DNA of 35,602 bases from CAZBDU01 sp964490725 (GCA_964490725.1 CAZBDU010000057.1:1-35602); one strand, 5' to 3'; counted from the first letter of the stretch, positions 1-9,300 are shown. Notes: generated by a model not told the origin, from the sequence alone. A program made the numbers and translations.

Positions 1-95
1 TCCGCGGTCACGTCTCCGGCCCACAATGCAGTCCGGTCAAATTTAGAATTGCTGCGTCCGGCCGTCCGGCCCGTCCGGCGCTGAGGGCCTGCGGG

Positions 96-125
96 CGGCA
101 GCCGCTGGCCGCCCCGCGGCTGCCG
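96..125. terminator. GC-rich hairpin upstream of msrB, terminator-like
   Basis: A perfect 10-bp inverted repeat, CGGCAGCCGC (96-105) and GCGGCTGCCG (116-125), has a 10-nt loop. There is no T-run after it on either strand, so an intrinsic terminator is only possible. It may close a gene lying left of the window. The rest of 1-207 holds short GTCCGGC-type direct repeats near 57-80 and no gene that I can recognise. Confidence 0.3.
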
Positions 126-207
126 TGACTCATCCTCCACGCATCCGTGACACTTTGGTGACACCGCCCAGGTAGCTTTGTCGGTGTGAGAGAGGAGGGT
201 ATCTGAG

Positions 208-801
208 ATGAATAGACTGCGTGGATGGATGGTAATGCTGTTTGCGGCGATCCTGCCCCTGGTGGGGGCAGGCGCCGCGGGCAGCCGTGAAGAGGGCAGG
301 ACTGCAGGTCTTCCTGCGCAGGGGACACAGCCCGAGGCCGGGAGCGCGGCACCCTCCAGCCGGTACCGCAAGCCTCCGGAGGAGAAGCTGCGCGAGCTGC
401 TCACGCCCCTGCAGTTCAGGGTGACCCAGAGGGATGGCACCGAGCCGCCTTTCCACAACGAGTACTGGAACAGCCACCGGGAAGGCATCTACGTGGATGT
501 CGTCTCCGGCGAGCCGCTGTTCAGCTCGAAAGACAAGTACCAGTCAGGGACCGGCTGGCCGAGCTTCACCCGCCCCCTGAGCCCCGACGCCGTCACCACC
601 CGCACCGACGGGAGCTTCGGCATGGCGCGCACGGAGGTGCGGAGCCGGTACGCGGACTCCCACCTGGGGCACGTGTTCAACGACGGGCCGCAGCCCACCG
701 GGCTGCGCTACTGCATGAACTCGGCGGCTCTCCGCTTCGTTGCGGTGGAAGACCTGGAGAAGGAGGGCTACGGCGGGTACCTGGAATTGTTCCGGAACTG
801 A
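208..801 (+). CDS. msrB: Exported peptide-methionine (R)-S-oxide reductase MsrB
   Basis: MsrB reduces the R epimer of methionine sulfoxide in oxidised proteins. The 197-residue product starts with a signal-peptide-like segment (basic MNRLR, then a hydrophobic stretch ending in GAGAAG), so it probably acts outside the cytoplasm. The SelR domain covers about residues 55-195, with GTGWPSF, SHLGHVFNDGP and the catalytic-cysteine motif RYCMNSAALRF. Two familiar cysteine sets are absent. The zinc-binding CxxC positions are not cysteine (VVSGEPLF where zinc forms have CxxCGEPLF). The usual resolving cysteine in SGCGWPSF is Thr. It should therefore be a zinc-free MsrB that needs an external reductant or another cysteine for recycling. 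The ATG is preceded by an AGGAGGG ribosome binding site eight bases upstream. No MsrA lies next to it. Confidence 0.93.
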   Translation: MNRLRGWMVMLFAAILPLVGAGAAGSREEGRTAGLPAQGTQPEAGSAAPSSRYRKPPEEKLRELLTPLQFRVTQRDGTEPPFHNEYWNSHREGIYVDVVSGEPLFSSKDKYQSGTGWPSFTRPLSPDAVTTRTDGSFGMARTEVRSRYADSHLGHVFNDGPQPTGLRYCMNSAALRFVAVEDLEKEGYGGYLELFRN

Positions 802-804
802 TCC

Positions 805-845
805 GGAGGCCGGGCCGGGGCACCCCGGACACCGGCCCGGCCTCC
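805..845 (+). terminator. Long perfect hairpin after msrB
   Basis: A 14-bp perfect inverted repeat, GGAGGCCGGGCCGG (805-818) and its complement (832-845), with a 13-nt loop, starts three bases after the msrB stop. There is no U-tract, so it may be a weak or factor-assisted terminator or a 3' stabilising hairpin. It separates msrB from the next gene pair. Confidence 0.55.
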
Positions 846-944
846 GACCCGTCTCCCCGAAAGGCGCGCCGACCCGCGGGTCGAGCTTGACAGCCTCTGT
901 GCCCGGAGCGATCATTTGGTGCAGCGGGCATCGAGGAGGTGGAG

Positions 945-1523
945 ATGAGAGTACTGACACTGCACGGCAGCCCGCGCAGGAACGGCAACACCGCCACCCT
1001 GGCGCGGGCGCTGCTCGGCGGCCTGCGGGAGAGCGGAAACCACCAGCTGCACGAGGTATTCCTGGACGGCCTTGCGATCCGTGCCTGCACGGCCTGCGAC
1101 GCCTGCCGCCGGGACGAGGGCCTCTTCTGCGTCTTCGAAGACGACATGCAGCCCCTGTACCGGCAGTTCATTCAGGCGCAGACGGTGGTGATGGCCAGCC
1201 CCATCTACTGGTGGAGCATCTCGGCACAGCTCAAGCTGTTCATCGACCGGCTCTACGGGCTGGACTACGAGAAGCACCCCGAGCACTACCGCGGCAAGAA
1301 GCTGGTGCTGGTCTTCACCCATCAGGAGGAGCATCCCTGCTCCGGGGCGGAGATCGCCCTGCGGATGTTCCGGGAGATCGCTTCCTACACGGAGATGGTC
1401 ATCGCCGGGGACCTGCGCTACTCGTCGGACCGGCGTCACGTCCGCGAGGATCCGCAGGCTCTTCGGGAGGCACGGGAGCTGGGCTCGAGCCTGGGGCGGC
1501 AGGCCGCCGGAGCGGCGAGATGA
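945..1523 (+). CDS. Iron-sulfur flavoprotein-like NAD(P)H-dependent FMN reductase family protein
   Basis: This 192-residue flavodoxin-fold protein belongs to the NADPH-dependent FMN reductase / Isf superfamily. The FMN phosphate loop is at the N terminus (HGSPRRNGNT). SPIYWWSISAQLKLFIDR is the usual flavin-binding and dimer segment. A cysteine cluster at about residues 44-58 (CTACDACRRDEGLFC) has the spacing C-x2-C-x2-C-x7-C, which suits a [4Fe-4S] cluster as in Isf proteins, so a role in one- or two-electron transfer or stress reduction is likely. The ATG at 945 follows AGGAGGT by four bases. An in-frame GTG at 939 lies inside that ribosome binding site and is less likely. The stop overlaps the start of the next gene (ATGA), so the two are translationally coupled. 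The physiological partner is unknown. Confidence 0.8.
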   Translation: MRVLTLHGSPRRNGNTATLARALLGGLRESGNHQLHEVFLDGLAIRACTACDACRRDEGLFCVFEDDMQPLYRQFIQAQTVVMASPIYWWSISAQLKLFIDRLYGLDYEKHPEHYRGKKLVLVFTHQEEHPCSGAEIALRMFREIASYTEMVIAGDLRYSSDRRHVREDPQALREARELGSSLGRQAAGAAR

Positions 1524-3136
1524 CCTACGCAATTCTGGAGCTTTCCGGCACCTTTCGTGAGACCCAGCCGCTGGTCAAGTCGCTGCTTCCCCGGGGGATA
1601 GACCGCGACTTCCGCTTCGACCTGTTTCTGGTGCGCGTGGAGACCATCCTGGCAAAGCGCAAGGTAGCCACGGTGTTGGTGGACTGCAAGCAGGACTTCC
1701 GGCCCAACTTCTTCTCCGGGGTGGAATCCGTGCGGGCGCAGCTCCTGCGCCTGCGCGGAGCAGGCAGGGAGGTGCTTTTCTACGCCCGAGAGTACGGCCC
1801 CCGGGAGCTGTACCTGGCTTCCGGCTGCACCCGCGCCTTCATCCACCCGTTGGGCAGGTTGAGATTCCTGGGACTGTCGCGGGACTTCCTCTTCTTCAAG
1901 AAGCTCCTGGACAAGAGAAACATCAAGACCAGGGTGGTGCGCCGGGGCCGGTACAAGTCCGCCATGGACAGCCTGAGGCTCGACAGGATCGATCCGGCCC
2001 AACAGGAGCAGTACGAGGCGCTCCTGGACACCTTCATGGCGGAAATGATGGAAAAGATCCGCGAGCGCACCGGAAAGCAGGACGCGGAGATCCGGGAGCT
2101 GCTCTCCGGCCGCATCCTCACCGCCGCCGAGGCGGCGGAGGGTGGCTGGGTGGAAGCGGTGAAGACCCGGGACGGCCTCCTGGCCGAGTGGAAACAGGCT
2201 CGAGGCAGGGACGCCACGCCCCGAAAGCTGGCCAACGCCTACGGCAGAGGCGGCAGGATAGTCGTCCTGGTGTTCGAAGGAGCCATCGTGGACGGCCGCT
2301 CGCGGCGCGATCCCCTCCTGGGGCAGGCCATGGGCGCGGAATCATACGTGCCGATCGTCGACCGACTTACCCGGGACCGATCCGTGAAGGGAGTGATCTT
2401 CCGCATCAACTCGGGCGGCGGCTCGGCGATCGCCTCGGAGGAGGTGCTGGGCGCGCTGGCCAGGCTGCGGGAGAAGAAGCCGCTGCTGGTCTCGATGTCC
2501 GAGGTGGCCGCCTCCGGGGGCTATTGGATCGCCACTCAGGCGGAGCGGGTGTTTGCAGAGCGGACCACCGTCACGGGATCCATAGGCGTGGTGGCGGTGT
2601 ACGTGCAGGCGCGGCGCTTCCTGGAGAATCTCGGGATCACCCACGCCACCGTGAAGCGCGGCGAACACGCGGACCTGGGCTCCGCCCTGCGGGAGATGAG
2701 CCGCAGGGAAGAGGAGATCGTGGAGGCCCTGGTGGAGGAGATCTACCAGGCCTTCCTGGACAGGGTAGCCGCCGCCAGGAACATGAGCCGGGAGAAGGTG
2801 CACCAGCTCGCGCAGGGGCGGATCTGGTCAGGGGGCGAGGCCCGGGCGGCAGGGATCGTGGACGAGCTGGGCGGCATCAGCGAGGCGGTGGAGCTCATGA
2901 AGGAAAGGCTCGGCAGGCGCAGGGTGAAGGTGGAGTTCAGGCCCGCGGTCCGCTACTCCCTGCTGGAGCGAATCATCTACCGCAGGCGGGCGCTGCAGGC
3001 CGCGCTGCCCATCGAGACGGCAGAGGTGGCAGAGGCGCTGGCGCTGCCGCTGGCAGCCCGGGCCCTGGCGCGGCTGGCGGGCGGCCCTCTGGCGCTGATG
3101 GTGGAGCAGCTCTGGATGCGCAGCGCCCCGTGGTGA
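1520..3136 (+). CDS. sppA: SppA-like signal peptide peptidase (S49), no N-terminal anchor
   Basis: S49 serine proteases of the SppA type cut signal-peptide remnants and other small peptides. The product is 538 residues, the two-domain length of E. coli SppA. The catalytic Lys sits in the N-terminal domain (RRGRYKSAMD, about residue 140) and the nucleophile Ser in the C-terminal domain (SEVAASGGYWIA). INSGGGS and TVTGSIGV are also typical. Unlike E. coli SppA there is no evident N-terminal membrane segment: the protein starts MTYAILELSG and continues with charged sequence. It may be cytoplasmic or attach to the membrane through the hydrophobic C-terminal part. It overlaps the flavoprotein gene by four bases (ATGA), which fixes the start. 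The frame stays open far upstream, but that part is the shadow of the preceding genes. Confidence 0.88.
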   Translation: MTYAILELSGTFRETQPLVKSLLPRGIDRDFRFDLFLVRVETILAKRKVATVLVDCKQDFRPNFFSGVESVRAQLLRLRGAGREVLFYAREYGPRELYLASGCTRAFIHPLGRLRFLGLSRDFLFFKKLLDKRNIKTRVVRRGRYKSAMDSLRLDRIDPAQQEQYEALLDTFMAEMMEKIRERTGKQDAEIRELLSGRILTAAEAAEGGWVEAVKTRDGLLAEWKQARGRDATPRKLANAYGRGGRIVVLVFEGAIVDGRSRRDPLLGQAMGAESYVPIVDRLTRDRSVKGVIFRINSGGGSAIASEEVLGALARLREKKPLLVSMSEVAASGGYWIATQAERVFAERTTVTGSIGVVAVYVQARRFLENLGITHATVKRGEHADLGSALREMSRREEEIVEALVEEIYQAFLDRVAAARNMSREKVHQLAQGRIWSGGEARAAGIVDELGGISEAVELMKERLGRRRVKVEFRPAVRYSLLERIIYRRRALQAALPIETAEVAEALALPLAARALARLAGGPLALMVEQLWMRSAPW

Positions 3137-3143
3137 GGAGCCC

Positions 3144-3557
3144 TTGAGCGCGGCGGCGTGCTGGCGCGGCTGCCATGGGGAGAGCGCCCAGTCCCTGGCC
3201 GCCATGGCGCTGGAGATGCTGGTCTACACGCGTTCTATGCAGGCGCCAGGGGTCGGGCCGCTGCAGCCGCGCATCGGCATCAGCAGCGGCCCGGTGGTGG
3301 CGGGGATAATCGGCCGCAGGAAGTTCCAGTACGATGTCTGGGGTGATGCTGTGAACGCCGCCAGCCGGATGGAGTCCCACGGCCTGCCGGAGAGAATCCA
3401 GATCACACGCCCCACCTACGAGCCGATCAAGGACCGGTTCGTGTGCGAGCCCAGGGGACGGATCCCGGTGAAAGGCATGGGAATCATGGAAACCTGGTTC
3501 CTGCTGGAGCGCAGGCGCACCTCCGAGGCGGCGCCCGCAGGTCTCAGCCAGCCTTAG
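3144..3557 (+). pseudogene. 3' fragment of a class III adenylate/guanylate cyclase gene
   Basis: The 137 residues match only the second half of a class III nucleotidyl cyclase catalytic domain. RIGISSGPVVAGIIGRRKFQYDVWGDAVNAASRMES carries the base-selecting Asp (YDVWG) and the transition-state Asn and Arg (N-x3-R), followed by the C-terminal strand region ending in GMGIMETWFLLERR. The first half, with the two metal-binding aspartates and the substrate Lys, is missing. Sequence directly upstream is the end of sppA. A TTG at 3144 with a GAGGAGC-like site could start translation, but the product could not be an active cyclase by itself. It is either a remnant or a rearrangement/assembly joint. 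Its stop overlaps the stop of the convergent receiver gene. Confidence 0.75.
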
Positions 3558-3952
3558 CGCGCCGCGGCCGCCTGGCGAAGAAGCCTGCCCACCACGCCGG
3601 CCAGGTCCTTCGGTGTCACCGGCTTGGCCAGATACTCGTCCCAGTCGGTATCGAAGAGCCCATGGCTGGTGTACAGTGTCTTCGGACCCTCCACGCACGT
3701 AAGGTACACCACCGGCACGTTGCGGGTCTCCCTGAGGGCCCGCAGCTGATCGCAGGTGTCCCACCCGTCCTGCTCCGGCATCAGCACGTCCAGGATGATC
3801 AGGTCCGGGTGCTGCGCGGCGGCTTTCTCGAATCCCTCCTTGCCGTCCGTGGCGGTGATCACCTCGTAGCCTTCCCGGCTCAGGACGGTCTCCGCAAACT
3901 CCAGGCACTCCCTGTCATCGTCGACAACCAGAATCTTCTTGCTCTCACCCAT
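3554..3952 (-). CDS. Stand-alone CheY-like response regulator receiver
   Basis: This is a single receiver domain of 132 residues with no output domain. The acidic pocket (VVDDDRE), the phospho-acceptor Asp (LIILDVLMPEQDGWD), the switch Thr (VVYLTCVEG) and the conserved Lys (YLAKPVTPKDL) are all present, so it should be phosphorylatable. It probably works as a phosphorelay intermediate or by protein contact. No histidine kinase is in the window. The ATG at 3952 has a strong AGGGAGGTGA site. It lies 299 bp downstream of metF on the same strand, beyond a hairpin, and is probably transcribed separately. Confidence 0.9.
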   Translation of the reverse strand: MGESKKILVVDDDRECLEFAETVLSREGYEVITATDGKEGFEKAAAQHPDLIILDVLMPEQDGWDTCDQLRALRETRNVPVVYLTCVEGPKTLYTSHGLFDTDWDEYLAKPVTPKDLAGVVGRLLRQAAAAR

Positions 3953-4251
3953 GGGCAGCTCACCTCCCTGATGGAGGCGCCACGGACCCGCCGGTGCGGC
4001 GGCACGCGGACGGAACTTCCGGCAGCCGAAGCCCCACCCCCCCCGCCTTGTACAGCCTTGCGGGTTGGAACTGAGGCCGGCCGGCACCGCGCGTGCTCTC
4101 CATTCCCGGCGCGCCTCGTGCCGCTCCAGTGTAGACCCGCCGCAGGACTCCCGTTGCCCGCTTCCGCAACGTCCCCTGCGGCATCGCCATGTATTCGCAC
4201 ACAGGCCGGTATGCGCCGGCCTGACGAGCCTTGGTGAGACCAGCCGTTCCC
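3953..4251. other. Intergenic region between metF and the receiver gene
   Basis: I see no convincing coding region or RNA gene in these 299 bases. It contains a C-run near 4035-4044, a GGCCGGCC motif near 4077-4084 and the hairpin 4202-4223. It probably carries the receiver promoter on the minus strand, but I could not pick one confidently. Confidence 0.5.
4202..4223 (-). terminator. Hairpin after the hdr-met operon
   Basis: Perfect 8-bp stem CAGGCCGG / CCGGCCTG with a 6-nt loop, 28 bases past the metF stop. No T-run follows, so confidence as an intrinsic terminator is moderate. Confidence 0.45.
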
Positions 4252-5193
4252 TCAGGCCACGGCGTTGGCCGCGCCGCCTCCGAACCGCTTCACGATCTCG
4301 GGAACGATTTCCTCCCATTCCACGGCCATGATGTGAATCCCGCTGACGCCCTCCATCTCCGCGAGCGCCCGCATGGTCTCCACGCAGATCTCCACCCCTT
4401 CCTCCTTCGGGGTTTCGGCCGCCTTCATCCGCTCGATGATGCCCCCTGGGATGCGTATGCCCGGGACCTTCTGGTCCATGTACTCCAGGGCCCTGTAGGA
4501 TTTCACGGGCATGACGCCGGCCAGGATGTACACCTGCTCGTGCAGGCCCATCCCCCGTACCGCCTCCATCCAGCGCCCGAATCGGTCCAGGTCGAACACC
4601 GGCTGGGTCTGGACGAAGTCCACGCCGGCCGCAGCCTTCTTGGCCAGGCGCAACACCCGGGCCTCGAAGGGATCGCCGAACGGGTTGGCCGCCCCGCCGA
4701 TGAACAGCCTGGGGGCAATCACCGGGGCTTTCTTGCTGGTCTTGATTTCCTCTCCGCACTGAAAACGCCCCTCGTCACGCATGCCCTTGAGCATGTGGAT
4801 CATGTGCACGGAATCCAGGTCAAAAACCCCCCGCGCCTGGGGATGGTTGCCGAAACGCTGGTGGTCCCCGGTCAGGCACAGCACGTTCTGCAACCCCGCC
4901 ATGAATGCGCCCAGGATGTCGCTCTGGATGGCCAGGCGGTTGCGGTCGCGGCAGGTGACCTGGATCACCGGCTCCACACCCTCCGCCAGGGCAACCGCCC
5001 CGGCGGCGATGCTGGAGACCCGCACCACCGCGGTCTGGTTGTCGGTGATGTTGGCGGCGGTGACGCAGCCCTTCAGCAGCGCCGCCTTGCGGCGGATCGC
5101 TTCCATGTCGGGGGCCTTGGGGGGGCCCAACTCGGCGGTGACGGCGAACCGCCCCTCTGCCAGCGTTCGTTCGAACAGCGTGTCCGATTTCAC
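4252..5193 (-). CDS. metF: Methylenetetrahydrofolate reductase, catalytic subunit MetF
   Basis: MetF interconverts 5,10-methylene-THF and 5-methyl-THF, the last C1-carrier step of the methyl branch of the Wood-Ljungdahl pathway and the methyl source for methionine. The 313-residue TIM-barrel flavoprotein shows the family segments: FAVTAELGPPKAPD at the N terminus, ANITDNQTAVVRVSS, VIQVTCRDRNRLAIQSD, NVLCLTGD, and FVQTQPVFDLDRF. GTG at 5193 is the start chosen because it overlaps the metV stop as GTGA; longer versions of the frame would run into metV. The gene is last in hdrCBA-mvhD-metVF. In that setting MetF takes electrons from MetV/Hdr partners, not directly from NAD(P)H as stand-alone MetF does; this is inference from the Moorella-type cluster. 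Confidence 0.93.
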   Translation of the reverse strand: MKSDTLFERTLAEGRFAVTAELGPPKAPDMEAIRRKAALLKGCVTAANITDNQTAVVRVSSIAAGAVALAEGVEPVIQVTCRDRNRLAIQSDILGAFMAGLQNVLCLTGDHQRFGNHPQARGVFDLDSVHMIHMLKGMRDEGRFQCGEEIKTSKKAPVIAPRLFIGGAANPFGDPFEARVLRLAKKAAAGVDFVQTQPVFDLDRFGRWMEAVRGMGLHEQVYILAGVMPVKSYRALEYMDQKVPGIRIPGGIIERMKAAETPKEEGVEICVETMRALAEMEGVSGIHIMAVEWEEIVPEIVKRFGGGAANAVA

Positions 5194-5864
5194 GGGTTTG
5201 TCACATCCTCCCTGACTATCTTCCGGGGCCCGCCGCTGCCGCTGTGGGACCAGTCCTTGGGCTCGCTGAGACGGGTGAAGGCCGAAAGGAGGTCGCGGGC
5301 CTTCAGCCGGTCGTAGATCAGCTGCCACGCGCAGTCCCGCTCATCGTTCACCTCGCACTTGCCGTCCTGAGAGCCTCCGCAGGGGCCGTTCAGAAGGTTC
5401 TTGGCGCAGCGGGCCACCGGACAGATGCCCCCGGTGGACTCCAGGATGCACTCTCCGCAGCCGGCGCACCGCTCCGCCCAGACCCCCTGTTCCACCGTGG
5501 CCCCGTAGAACAACGTGTTCAGCGCCGGGTAGACCACCGCGTCTGGAAAGCATTCCCCGCAGAACTGCGCTCCCACTCCGCAGGCCATGGAGATCACCGC
5601 CCCGGCCTCCCCCACCAGCTTGGCCGTGCTCTCGTCGAAGAACTCCCGGTCGCACTGGCGGGTGATGGTGTGCGCCCTGACCGAAAGCTCCTCCCCGCGC
5701 TCTCGGGAAGCCAGCTCCAGCTGGGAGGAGAGCGTCTGTGCCTCGGCTTCCCCTCCCGCCATGCACACGGTCACGCAGGAGCCGCAGCCCAGCACCAGCA
5801 CCTTCCCGTGCCGCCGGGCCAGCGCGTAGATTTCCTCGAATGGTTTTCTCTCGGCGGTGATCAT
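5190..5864 (-). CDS. metV: MetV, Fe-S/zinc partner subunit of methylenetetrahydrofolate reductase
   Basis: This 224-residue protein matches the MetV family (methylene-THF reductase C-terminal/zinc-finger type). It has LGCGSCVTVCMAGGEAEA near the N terminus, a middle region with ACGVGAQFCGECF, and a cysteine-rich end with CAGCGECI, GGICPVARCAKNLLNGPCGGSQDGKCEV. The NGPCGG signature and many cysteines suggest Fe-S clusters that pass electrons to the MetF flavin. The start overlaps the mvhD stop (ATGA) and its own stop overlaps the metF start (GTGA), so stoichiometric translation with MetF is likely. Confidence 0.92.
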   Translation of the reverse strand: MITAERKPFEEIYALARRHGKVLVLGCGSCVTVCMAGGEAEAQTLSSQLELASRERGEELSVRAHTITRQCDREFFDESTAKLVGEAGAVISMACGVGAQFCGECFPDAVVYPALNTLFYGATVEQGVWAERCAGCGECILESTGGICPVARCAKNLLNGPCGGSQDGKCEVNDERDCAWQLIYDRLKARDLLSAFTRLSEPKDWSHSGSGGPRKIVREDVTNP

Positions 5865-6328
5865 GCCGACTCTTCTCCTCTCAGCGCGGCAGCGGCGGCT
5901 GCCGGCGCCGGCGCCTCCCCGTTCGCCGCCTCCAGCTCATCGATGCGCCGGACGAACTCCCTGGCGCGGCTGGCGAATACCGGACCCTGTGAAGCCGCGA
6001 TGTGGTACATCTCCAGGCGATCGGGATCCATGCCGACCTCGCGGAGCAGCTCTTTGGCGCGGCGCACGCGCTTCCCGGCGCGAATGTTGCCGCGCATGAA
6101 GTGGCAGCTTCCCTCCTCGCACCCGGCCACCATGACCCCGTGGGCCCCCTCGCAGAAGGCGCGCAGAAGCATGTTCACGTCCACCCGGCCGGTGCAGGGC
6201 AGGCGCACGATGCGCAGGTTCGGCGGGTACTGGAGCCTCATGGTCCCTGCCATGTCCGCCGCCGTGAACGCGCAGTAGTGGCAGCAGAACGCCACCACCC
6301 GGACCGCCCTGCCTCGCTCATCCTCCAT
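5861..6328 (-). CDS. mvhD: MvhD-like [2Fe-2S] electron-transfer subunit
   Basis: MvhD is the small subunit that links hydrogenase, formate dehydrogenase or other donors to HdrA. The 155-residue product has the family cysteines: FCCHYCAFTAADMAG, VRLPCTGRVD, and GCEEGSCHFMRGN. The tail is Ala/Pro-rich (about residues 133-155) and probably flexible. The ATG at 6328 gives an 11-base overlap with the hdrA stop, and the stop overlaps metV. No hydrogenase large or small subunit is in the operon, so MvhD probably serves here as the bridge between HdrA and MetVF. Confidence 0.92.
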   Translation of the reverse strand: MEDERGRAVRVVAFCCHYCAFTAADMAGTMRLQYPPNLRIVRLPCTGRVDVNMLLRAFCEGAHGVMVAGCEEGSCHFMRGNIRAGKRVRRAKELLREVGMDPDRLEMYHIAASQGPVFASRAREFVRRIDELEAANGEAPAPAAAAAALRGEESA

Positions 6329-9300
6329 GGTGAGCCACGACCTCCGCTTCCATGAACTCCTCCTCGACTCCCTCGTGCAGAAGGCAGCGCACCAGCGAGC
6401 GCTCCTGCGTGTCCGTGAATGTGGCCAGCTGAATGGCCCGGGCCGGACAGGCGGCCGCGCAGTTGCCGCACCCCTGGCACTTGACCGCCTCGATGGCCGC
6501 CTTGCCCCTCTCGTTGATGTAGGGCGCTCCGTACACACACTCCCGGACGCAGGTCAGGCAGGAGGCGCACCGGTCTTCGTCCACCACAGCCACCACGCCG
6601 CCCACCTCCAGCGAATCCCGCCAGAGTATGCCGGCGGCCCGACCGGCCGCAGCAAGAGCCTGAGCGATGTTCTCCTCGGTGGCCTTCGGGGAGTGGGCCA
6701 GCCCGCAGATGAAGATCCCTTCGTTGGCGCAGTCCACGGGGCGCAGCTTCACGTGGGCCTCCATGAAGAACCGGTCGGCGTCCAGCGGGATCTTGAGCAG
6801 CTCGGACAGGCGCCCGTTGGAACCGGCTTCCGGCACGATGGCCGCGCTCAGGACCACCAGGTCCGCCGCCAGATCGAGGCGCTCCCCCAGGCATGAGTCC
6901 TGCACCACCACGTTCAGGCTGCCGTTGGCCGGCGCCACCTGGGGATAGTCCTGGTCGGAAAAACGCACGAAGGCCACCCCCTTCTGGCGGGCCTCGCGGT
7001 AATGCAGCTCCCGGAACGCGTAGGTACGAATGTCGCGGTAGAGCACGGTCACCTGGCAGTCCGGCCGCAGCTCCTTGAGGCGCAGCGCGTTCTTCACGGC
7101 CTCGGTGCAGCACACCCGCGAACAGTAGGGCCGCTCGGGCTGGCGGCTGCCCACGCACTGGATCATCACCACCCGCTCGGGGGGCGCATCCCTTTCCAGG
7201 CGCTCTTCCAGCTCCCGCTGCGTGATCACCCTGGGGTCCTCCCCGTACAGGAACTCGCTCACTGCCAGCTCCTGAGCCCCGGTGGCCACGATGATCACCC
7301 CGTGGCGGATCTCCTGACCCTCCCCGCCGTCGGGCCCGCCCCCAGCCCCGCTCAAGCGAGTGACGAAGTTGCCCACGAACCCCCTGGTCTCGGCCACCTC
7401 CGCTCCCAGAAAGACGCGGATCCCCGGGTGCGCCTCTACCTGGCCGATCTGCTCGTCCAGAAAGCGCTGCCAGTCGAACCCGTCGGCGCTGCGCCGGATG
7501 TGCCGGAGGTTTCCCCCCAACTCGGCGTTCCGCTCCACCAGCGACACCGAGAAGCCCTGGCGGGCCAGGGAGAGGGAGGCGGACATCCCGGAGGCGCCTC
7601 CCCCGATCACCAGGGCCGAGGGGGTGACGCCCACCCTGCTGAAGGCCACCGGCTCCAGGAGGCGCGACTTGCCGACGCTGCCGCTCACCAGGGCCTTGGC
7701 CTTGCGCGTGGCCTCACCCGGATCGTCCCGATGGACCCAGGAGCACTGCTCCCGGATGTCCGCCATCTCGAAGAGGAAGCGGTTCAACCCCGCCTCCCGG
7801 ATTGTCTCCTGGAAGAGAGGCTCGTGGGTGCGAGGGGTGCAGGAGGCCACGATCAGGCGGTTCAGCCCCTTCTCCGCGATGGTGCGGCGGATCGTCCCCT
7901 GGGTGTCCTGGGAGCAGGCGTAGAGAGTGTGCTCCGCGTGCGCCACCCCGGGCAGGCTCCGCGCGTGTTCGGCCACGGCCGCCACGTCCACCACCGAGGC
8001 GATGTTGGAGCCGCAGTGACAGATGAACACTCCGATCCTGGGCTCCTCGAAGGCTGTGCTCCGCTCCGGCGGGTACTCCTTGGCCGACACCTGGGTACCC
8101 CGCGCCGCCTGCAGCAGCTCGCCACAGAGCGCCGCGGCGGTGCTGCTCTCCGTGACGGTCTCCGGGATGTCCTTGGGGGCTCCGGCGGCCCCGCAGGAGA
8201 AGACGCCCTCCCGCCCGGTCGCGGCGGCAAGGTTTGGGAGGCCGCGCAGAAAGCCGAACCGGTCGCAGGCGGCCCCGGAGATCCGGGCCAGCTCCCCCGT
8301 GCCTTCCCTGGCCGTGAGGCCCACCGACAGCACCACCAGGTCGAACTCTTCCTCGACGATCCCCGCCTTGCCGCCGGGGGCGTACCGCACCCTGAGGTTG
8401 CGGCTGCCGCGGTCCTCCCGCAGCGAGGACACCTGGGCGCGCACGTAGCGGGTGCCGTCCTCCCGGGCGCGGTCGTAGAAGCGCTCGAACCCCTTGCCGA
8501 AGGCGCGCATGTCGGTAAAGAAGACGGTGGCCTCGACCTCCGGCTCGTGGTCGCGGGCCAGGATGGTCTGCTTGGTGGCGGCCATGCAGCACACCGACGA
8601 GCAGTAGTCGTTGCCGGCAGCCACATCCCGGGAGCCGACGCACTGGATCCAGGCGATGCGTGAGGGGACCCGGCCGTCGGAGGGACGCTGCAGGTGGCCC
8701 TGGGTGGGGCCGGAAGCGCTCAAGGTGCGCTCGAACTGCAGGCTGGTGAGCACGTTGGGAAAGCGCCCGAAGCCGTACTCCGACTTGCGCCTGGGGTCGA
8801 ACGGCTCGTAGCCGGGGGCCAGCACCACCGCCCCCACCTCCAGCTCCCGGGTCGCGGGCTCCATGTCGTGGCGCAGGGCCTCCGGCTTGCAGGCCGCCAC
8901 GCAGCGCAGGCAGCCCGAGCAGATGCCGCAGTTCAGGCAGCGCTGCGCCTCCGCACGCATCCGCTCCTCCAGGTCCGGCTGCGGGTTGCCCTGGTGATCG
9001 TACAGGCGGATGCGCTCGCGCCTGGGCCTGCGCTTCTCAGCCAGGGACGCCTTCTCCCCCTCCGGCACCAGCCGCACCGGCTGGAGGGGCTGACCCCTCA
9101 GATAGCGGTGGATGGAGAGGGCCGCCCTCCGCCCGGCGGCGATGGCCTTCACCAGGATGTCCGGCCCTTCCACCACGTCACCGCCGGCGAACACGCCGGG
9201 GCGGCTGGTGGCCAGGGTGCCGGGGTCCACCGCCAGCGTCCCCGCCGCGGTGCGCTCGATCTCCTCGGGCACGAAGGAGGCGTCCGAGTACTGCCCCACG

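Noticed and set aside
740..1519. Open frame upstream of and in frame with sppA
   Set aside because: It overlaps msrB and the flavoprotein gene, has arginine/glycine-rich shadow composition and no homology. The sppA start at 1520 is fixed by the ATGA overlap.
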